Part shown: piece by piece, positions 58,459 through 64,000 of the stretch
Position numbering within the stretch: position 1 is the stretch's first letter
Layout of the letters: each line of letters opens with the position of its first letter
NCBI GenBank assembly: GCA_034509735.1
Contig: JACGWO010000003.1
Coordinates: 37,098,466 to 37,162,465, forward strand
Direction: 5' to 3'
DNA length: 64,000 nucleotides
Source of the DNA: Sesamum alatum
Taxonomy: Eukaryota; Streptophyta; Magnoliopsida; Lamiales; Pedaliaceae
The notes under the pieces: generated by a model
Database searches by the model: none
What the model was told of the DNA's origin: nothing
What the model saw: only the letters and a program-made list of their open reading frames with translations
Made by a program: the position numbers and the translations under genes

Positions 58459-59972
58459 TTTATGGATTGATTGATGTAATAAATTGTATTCATTTAAAAG
58501 AAAACAAAAGAATTGCATGGGACCAAAGCATATGTCAGTCAGTTAAGAGCAGCAAGAAATCTTAATTTGCATAAGTGGTACAGCTAAGTACCTAAACATA
58601 CACATCCTAGACTTCTTCAAAGAACAAGAATAATCATAATATTATGTAATAAAAGTACACATTCATATTTTAATGTTTGATGCAAAATAGAAATGATCTC
58701 ATCAATGATTTCAGTGCTTGTCTTAATGTGGGTCCTCCACTCACCTTTGCTATATATTCTCATTTCCCTCAATGCAAAGAATCTATCAAATCTATGACTT
58801 TGTCTTTCATTCTTTTAAGGATACAGCCCAACACCAAATTCAGTAAATTTGAGAAATTCTAATTCAAATCAAGTTTAATTGTATTTGAGTTAATTATATA
58901 GCAAGTATAATAAATTTATTGTATAATTGATGTATAGTTCAAAAAAAAAAAATGACCAAAATATATCACACTTACTATGTTATTGGTTTGGCTCGAACAG
59001 ATCTGATTCGATAAGAACTTTCCCTCTTTTTATATGTCATTAATACTTCACTTCTTTAGAGTATTCTTGCAAATCATATTTGCCAGATATTTAATATGCT
59101 GGTTTGAATTGATGATGTAATAGTGTAGTTGAAATTCTTGTGAAGTTCAGATCATTCATTACAAACGCGCAAGAAAATAGTTGTAATATGTCGAAAGAAT
59201 TTTTAATTTTCTTTGAACTTGCGATCTTTTTATTCAATAGTATTTTGTTTTCATCATATATTTATAAATGATCTCCTTACGTTTGTTTTATTACATTCCG
59301 ATATGAAAAATTATGTTATGAATCATAAAATTTCAAATATCCCTATTGCATGATACAACCAAAAATCAATTGATCAAGAAGTACCACTTTGTATATATAT
59401 ATATATATATATTTGCTTTTCTAACCCCCATAATCATGAGAAATACAAATATTTGCTTAATATTACAAGAAACAGATAGAAGAATATATTAAGATAAATC
59501 ATTTTATTTAACAAGAATAATATATAACTCCAACCACAATATTTTCCCTTTGTTTTTGGTCATTTCATTCTCTTCCTTTCCTTTTTTTTTTTTTTCCGGG
59601 TTTGCTTTTAAAAAATTTGAAAGTTGTTAACCTTTTGAAAGACATTGAAGCAAACTCCATGTTACCTGCAAATGAAACAAACATAAAAGAGCAAAGCCAA
59701 AATGATCATAATCAATTTAAAGAAAATACATAATTTCATGCAATATAACTAACGACCTGGGGTTCGTCTAGTATTAATCGATATGAAAATAAACAAATAA
59801 CAAAATAGTACTGTGGAAACTAGACATACACCTACATTCATGACAGTTGTTATGCATGAAAATGTGATATGCTACATACATGAGCAAATTGGGCAAGATT
59901 CGACACGGCATGCATGACAAAAGACGAGTTAAATACAAAAAACAAAAAAAAAAACCCAATAAATATTAATAC
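58459..59972. other. gene-poor region downstream of the dehydrin gene
   Basis: It holds a small foldback MITE at 58851-59024 (GAGAAATTCTAATTCAAATC to AAGAACTTTCCC) and a TA run at about 59393-59410. The 59600-59970 portion may be 3' UTR of the dehydrin gene; a donor-like AG/GTATTAAT directly follows its stop codon. No other gene was recognised. Confidence 0.45.
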
Positions 59973-60251
59973 CTAGTCGCTGTCGCTGCTACTGCTATGG
60001 CCGTGCTCTTCTCCATCCTCGTGCTTCTTTTTCTCTTTCTTCTTCTTCTTTTTCTTCTCGTCTTTGTCTTTGTCTTTGTCTTTCTCTTCGCCATCATGTT
60101 CGCCATGGATCTTTTCCTTGATCTTGTCAATAGGACCATCTCCCTTGTGCTTTTCCTCATCCTTGTGTTTTTCCTCATCCTTGTGCTTCTCATCACCTTC
60201 ATTTTTGTCAAGGCCCAACTTCTCTTCTATCTTGTCAATGATTCCTGACAT
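59973..60251 (-). CDS. HIRD11-like: small KS-type dehydrin (HIRD11-like)
   Basis: A 92-residue, highly charged, disordered protein starting MSGIIDKIEEKLGLDKNEGD. It has a central K-type segment (GPIDKIKEKIHGEHDGE), two near-identical HKDEEKHKDEE blocks, a long Lys run (about residues 68-80) and an S-segment at the end (HGHSSSSDSD). This order, K then S, and the length near 98 residues in Arabidopsis, match HIRD11 and other KS dehydrins. These are cytosolic or nuclear proteins thought to protect enzymes and bind metal ions through His residues during cold or drought. The start is the first ATG of the frame that matches the family. Confidence 0.92.
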   Translation of the reverse strand: MSGIIDKIEEKLGLDKNEGDEKHKDEEKHKDEEKHKGDGPIDKIKEKIHGEHDGEEKDKDKDKDEKKKKKKKEKKKHEDGEEHGHSSSSDSD

Positions 60252-60491
60252 TGTAATAATCTTACTTTGATCTTCCTTAATTATGATCTCTAACAAAAGC
60301 AAGAATTCAATGATATTGATGAGGAATGGGGGATTGAGGGGGTCAAGTATTTGTAGGCACTCAATAAGTAACAAATTTTTACTATATGTTATGTTATCCG
60401 CATGATTAGGGCTTTTGTTTGAATTGTACCAACATGGGCCACTTATTTTTTTTAGGGATATGTCTTTCTTTTTTTAAAAAAAAAAAAAAAT

Positions 60492-60789
60492 AGGAATAAT
60501 TATATTTATACGATTACAACTCATGATCTATGTTTTGTTTATACAAATTATTCACTTTTTTCCATAATTACAGAAATTACCATCTTTGGCAGTAAAAAAC
60601 AGGGGTAATTTAATTTGTGTAATGATGTTGACGTTTTTTAGGGCTGTATGTGTAATCTTTCGAAAAACAGGGGTGGTCTGCGTAATTGATGTCGACATTT
60701 CTTATGGGTGTAAGTGCAATTATCCAAAAGCTAAGAGTGGTTTTTATAAACAGACTATTGGTTAGGTGGTGTAAATGAAATTATCCCTT
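60492..60789. mobile_element. foldback MITE upstream of the dehydrin gene
   Basis: Left AGGAATAATTATATTTATAC and the complement of AAATGAAATTATCCCT are inverted. Further opposed blocks are GTTTATACAAATTATTCAC and its weaker partner GTTTTTATAAACAGAC. It lies about 240 bp upstream of the dehydrin start codon. No target duplication. Confidence 0.6.
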
Positions 60790-60977
60790 TTTATTAAGAT
60801 CTCTTATATTAAGACTTTTAGTGATGTTGTTGTATTAAATTAGTATTTCAGTTTGAATGTACTGTTCAAGCAATTAATAATAAAAGTTTCATTTTGCCCG
60901 CCCTTACCTATTTTGCCCTTATATTTTGTTGTCGTCATTTATTGAATAGTTGGATTCATTTGTACATGCATTTATGG

Positions 60978-61134
60978 GGTAAATTACAGCTACCTCCCCT
61001 AAGGCTTAGCATATTTAAAATACTCTCTCGTTGTTTAAAAAATTACAAATATCCCCCTCAAATGAAAAATAATTATGTAGCCTCTAAACAGAGATGTGAA
61101 AAGTATTGCTTTAACTTTGTTGATTTTTTTTTTT
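60978..61134. mobile_element. left half of a GAGGTTTGGCATAATTACAAA-family MITE
   Basis: GGGTAAATTACAGCTACCTC and GTTGTTTAAAAAATTACAAA match the left arm of the family. The right arm is absent; the sequence passes into a T-rich tract and then a gypsy gag fragment. Confidence 0.65.
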
Positions 61135-61136
61135 TC

Positions 61137-61765
61137 TCAAAAAAAGGTATTTTGAAAAGGTAGGGATCCTCCATCACTCTTGAAGGTAAAGGTGCCGTGG
61201 GCTGCCTTGATTGTGGGGGGCGGGTCCGAGTCTTGGGCAACCTCTGGTCTAGAAACTCTGTTGTTCACCTCTTCCCGCCTCTGCTCATTCCCCTCGGGAG
61301 CCGAGGATTCTTCTCGGCTTCGGCGAGGGGAAGGAGGGGGCGGGTTCATGGGGTGGTTGTTCGCAAATTGTGCCACTGCTTGTGCGGCTGCACGAGTGGT
61401 AGCGTCTTGGATTAGCGCTAACAATACTTCTTGTGTCAGCTGGATCGTTGCTCCTTGGGGTGGAGCGCCTCCTAGAGGGGGGCTTCATTCTGAGGTTGTT
61501 GCTCATAGGGTGGTTCCTGGCCGAGAGGTGGTCCAGCCACTCCGTTCGGGGGATCTTGCGCATGGGGTGGTTGTTCATGGGGTGCGTGCAGTTCTGCCCC
61601 GTTATCATGAGTCTCGGGGGCAATGTCCATCCCTTGAACGTCGCGTGCTCGTGACCTGGTTTGCATTCTCAATGTCGGGGCAATAGTTTCCCACAGACGG
61701 CATGTGGTGGTGGTTTCTAGGGAAGGATTAATCGGAAAAATTGTCTCGACACAATTACACCCCAA
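61137..61765 (-). pseudogene. Ty3/gypsy retrotransposon gag fragment
   Basis: On the minus strand a GC-rich stretch reads MQTRSRARDVQGMDIAP, then Pro/His/Gln-rich repeats (HEQPPHAQDPPNG), a frameshift near 61475, and LALIQDATTRAAAQAVAQF, SPRRSREESSAPEGNEQRRE and GTFTFKSDGG. This is typical of the variable N-terminal part of gypsy gag polyproteins. There is no capsid core, zinc knuckle, protease or pol. The frameshift and abrupt ends mark it as a relic. The 168-codon plus-strand frame here is a composition shadow. Confidence 0.75.
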
Positions 61766-63329
61766 GTCCTTAGAGAGAGAAATATTATATGAGTAGTCAA
61801 ATCAATGAATAGTAACTTAGGATTAAAAAATAATATATCTTATATTTATAGTGATTTAATTATTTTATGGTGTGATAGGATACATATTTTTTACCATATG
61901 ATAGACCCCAAAAATTACTCTTATGCCCTTGTGAGTAAATTGTAATTACTATTATATACATCAGGGTGTATGTAAATCAATTTTACCCGATCTACTCGCT
62001 CAAACTGCATCGAGTTGCCCGTAAATCGTAAGTCCTAGGTTCAAAATTTCTTAGTAATCATAACAATTTTAAAATATAAAAATCCGCTATTTTTGGATTA
62101 GTTGGTGGTTTTACTAATTACATTTGGCCTTAATCGAGACTCGCTTTTTTTTTTTTTTTTGTTTAATTTATGTTTTTGAACATTAAAAAAGTTTTTAATT
62201 CTTGTATTCTTTTTCCTCGCAATGGGACTTTGGTTTCTTTCATGATATTTCCTTTCTTGCTTGGATTTCTATTTTTCCTTAGTGTTCATTTAATTTTAAT
62301 TTCAGCTAAACATAATGTATTTTATTTTTAATTTTTACATTATATTTAGATTACAGTTACAATTAACTTAGAAATATAAGAACCTGCACTTCAAATTTCC
62401 AACTCGCCTGCCCATCCGCTCAATAACAAAACTCAACAAACCAAACATAATTGATTGCTCGTGTTTTCATCCCATCTCAATGAGAAAAAATGAGTTCGGT
62501 CGAGATAAGATTCTTTTTTTTTTATATATATATAATTGAAAGTAAGATAAAAATATAATAAAAATAGTTGATGTGCAAAATGTATTATGTAAAAATGAAT
62601 ACGCAATGATTATAAGTGACGTGATACGTTTTTCTTTAAGATTAATGAAATGTATTTGGCATAAGTTTTCATTCGGATGAAAAAACTATCTCACAATCAA
62701 ACAACACCCGACTTAAGTAACTTCATATTCTTTCCGCTGATAAAATTTCAAATAATAGCACAAAAGAGATGGTTTGAGGTTTTCTTCCTTGATATAAACA
62801 TGGAAACTGCAATCTTCGCCTGAAAAATGACCGACTTATAAGCAGGAAAAGAACGAGGAGTGTACGAACTGGTAGTTTGATCAGCATAAGCATCTAAAGG
62901 AAGCACATCTACTCAGAAATTCATAACACAGCCAAGTTTATATTGTCTGATCAGAGTAGTTCACAATTCACAAGTATCAAATTTCTTCCTTCACAATGCA
63001 GAATTCCTATTGCTGCTCTTCTTCTTCTTCTTCTTCTCTTTTTTGTGTTTGTGGGGGGTGGGTTTACATCATTATGTCCAGTAGAACTCAGCAGCCAATA
63101 AGACTACACATTAATAAGCTTCCGACGATATGGGAAGATAAATAAGCTTCAAAGCATATCGAATTTTCAAGGAATGCATATTTATTCTGTACATAGGCTT
63201 GAATCAGTGGGGTTCAGATAGTTTTAGGTAGGTGGGAGATAAAATACCAGGTTTGAAAGAAAATTAAATTATGATACAGAATAGAAATATGTCGGTAACC
63301 TCTTCGTCTCCACTTTGAACCTTATCTTT
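61766..63329. other. intergenic region and probable 3' UTR of the FIP2-like gene
   Basis: The left part (61766-62700) is AT-rich with no gene; it may include gypsy leader sequence beside the gag fragment. From about 62750 it is less AT-rich, with a CTT repeat at 63016-63040, and probably holds the 3' UTR of the gene at the right edge. Confidence 0.4.
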
Positions 63330-63766
63330 TCACCTGATTGCTCCAAGTAAATTGGCACCATCAAGTCTTGCGCCTTCCAAATCCTGTTCAAATGATATGG
63401 GGGACGGACGTTAAATTGAAGAGGATAAACTTCAACTGATGGAGGCAAGCTGGCAGATGATAGAATAAATACAGAAAGAATGCAACATCCGCGTAGATCA
63501 TACAGACTAATTTTTAGTGAATTTCAGATTCAGGTATTAATTAACTTCTACTTGTATAGGAGGATATAACTGCATTTTTTTACGGGTAATTTTTTGAAGG
63601 CATTTTGTCCCTCTACTCCTCATCTATATGTATATGTTGGGGGGAGAGTATTTTTCTTCCATTTGCAGACTATTAGATTACTTACTGTATCGCGAAGATT
63701 TACATGCCGCAGATAAGCTCTTTGTAGGTTGGCACCTTTCAGATTTGCATTGTTTAATTTTGCACC
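63330..63766 (-). CDS. FIP2-like: pentapeptide-repeat protein, C-terminal exons (FIP2-like), partial
   Basis: Two exons are visible: 63686-63766 encodes GAKLNNANLKGANLQRAYLR and on to HVNLRDT, and 63330-63383 encodes DLEGARLDGANLLGAIR with the stop. Donor ACA/GTAAG and acceptor GAACAG join them in frame. The A(N/D)LxxA pattern is a pentapeptide repeat, and the terminal LLGAIR matches the end of Arabidopsis FIP2, a BTB/POZ pentapeptide protein that binds formin AFH1 and acts as a Cullin-3 substrate adaptor candidate. The BTB domain and earlier repeats lie beyond the right edge, so the FIP2 call rests on the tail only. Confidence 0.78.
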
Positions 63767-64000
63767 CTGGGCACAGAAAATAGAAGAGGAGTTTATGTAT
63801 TAGGTTAAGGTCAGTTGATTTCTCCTATCTAATAAAACGGTCCATAGATTACCACATAAAATCATCAGTTGATAGTATGATATTTGTGTGTGTGTGGCAG
63901 ATAACATCCCTAAAAATGCAAATGATGTACTCAGACTAGAAGACCAATGCTCAAGTAAAACATGATTAAGAAGATAGAGGCAGTAGCATCTAGAAAATTT

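Noticed and set aside
61180..61686. 168-codon plus-strand frame as a gene
   Set aside because: It is the reverse shadow of a GC-rich gypsy gag fragment and has no recognisable domain.

Overview
This window is nuclear DNA of a flowering plant, almost certainly a dicot. It is AT-rich, has split genes with GT-AG introns, and carries many short inverted-repeat transposons between and inside genes. An intact VAPYRIN gene points to a lineage that keeps arbuscular mycorrhizal symbiosis, so Brassicaceae are unlikely. The species cannot be fixed from sequence alone.

Layout, left to right. 1-3.5 kb: gene-free, with a foldback element that has a second one inserted in it. 3.5-7.2 kb: a broken family-3 glycoside hydrolase (beta-D-glucan exohydrolase type) on the minus strand. 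8.0-10.2 kb: transposons nested several levels deep. 10.3-13.7 kb: an intact sister copy of the same hydrolase. 13.8-25.1 kb: gene-poor, with a Mutator-like DNA transposon (16.7-19.4 kb) bounded by a 10-bp target duplication, a CACTA-type MITE and other MITEs. 25.2-25.4 kb: a MIR166 precursor on the minus strand. 26-31 kb: gene-poor, with a hAT element that itself holds a MITE. 31.6-34.5 kb: an RRM protein of the BPA1 type (minus). 37.4-38.7 kb: an HSP20-like membrane-anchored protein (plus), whose single intron is mostly one MITE. 40.0-44.7 kb: cobalamin-independent methionine synthase (minus), with a 1.2-kb intron in its 5' leader. 44.8-54.4 kb: gene-poor. 54.6-56.3 kb: VAPYRIN (minus). 60.0-60.25 kb: a small KS-type dehydrin (minus). 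61.1-61.8 kb: a Ty3/gypsy gag fragment. 63.3 kb to the edge: the last exons of a pentapeptide-repeat protein resembling FIP2 (minus).

The genes do not form an operon or an obvious cluster; the only related neighbours are the two tandem hydrolase copies. The main structural theme is mobile DNA. Several unrelated-looking foldback families share 9-10-bp target duplications, which suggests that Mutator-type transposase moved most of them. I found no wholly new gene system. The best leads are the in-frame 45-bp repeats in the VAPYRIN leader, the intron-like insertion in the dead hydrolase, a GC-AG intron kept in both hydrolase copies, and the exactly bounded transposon insertions.
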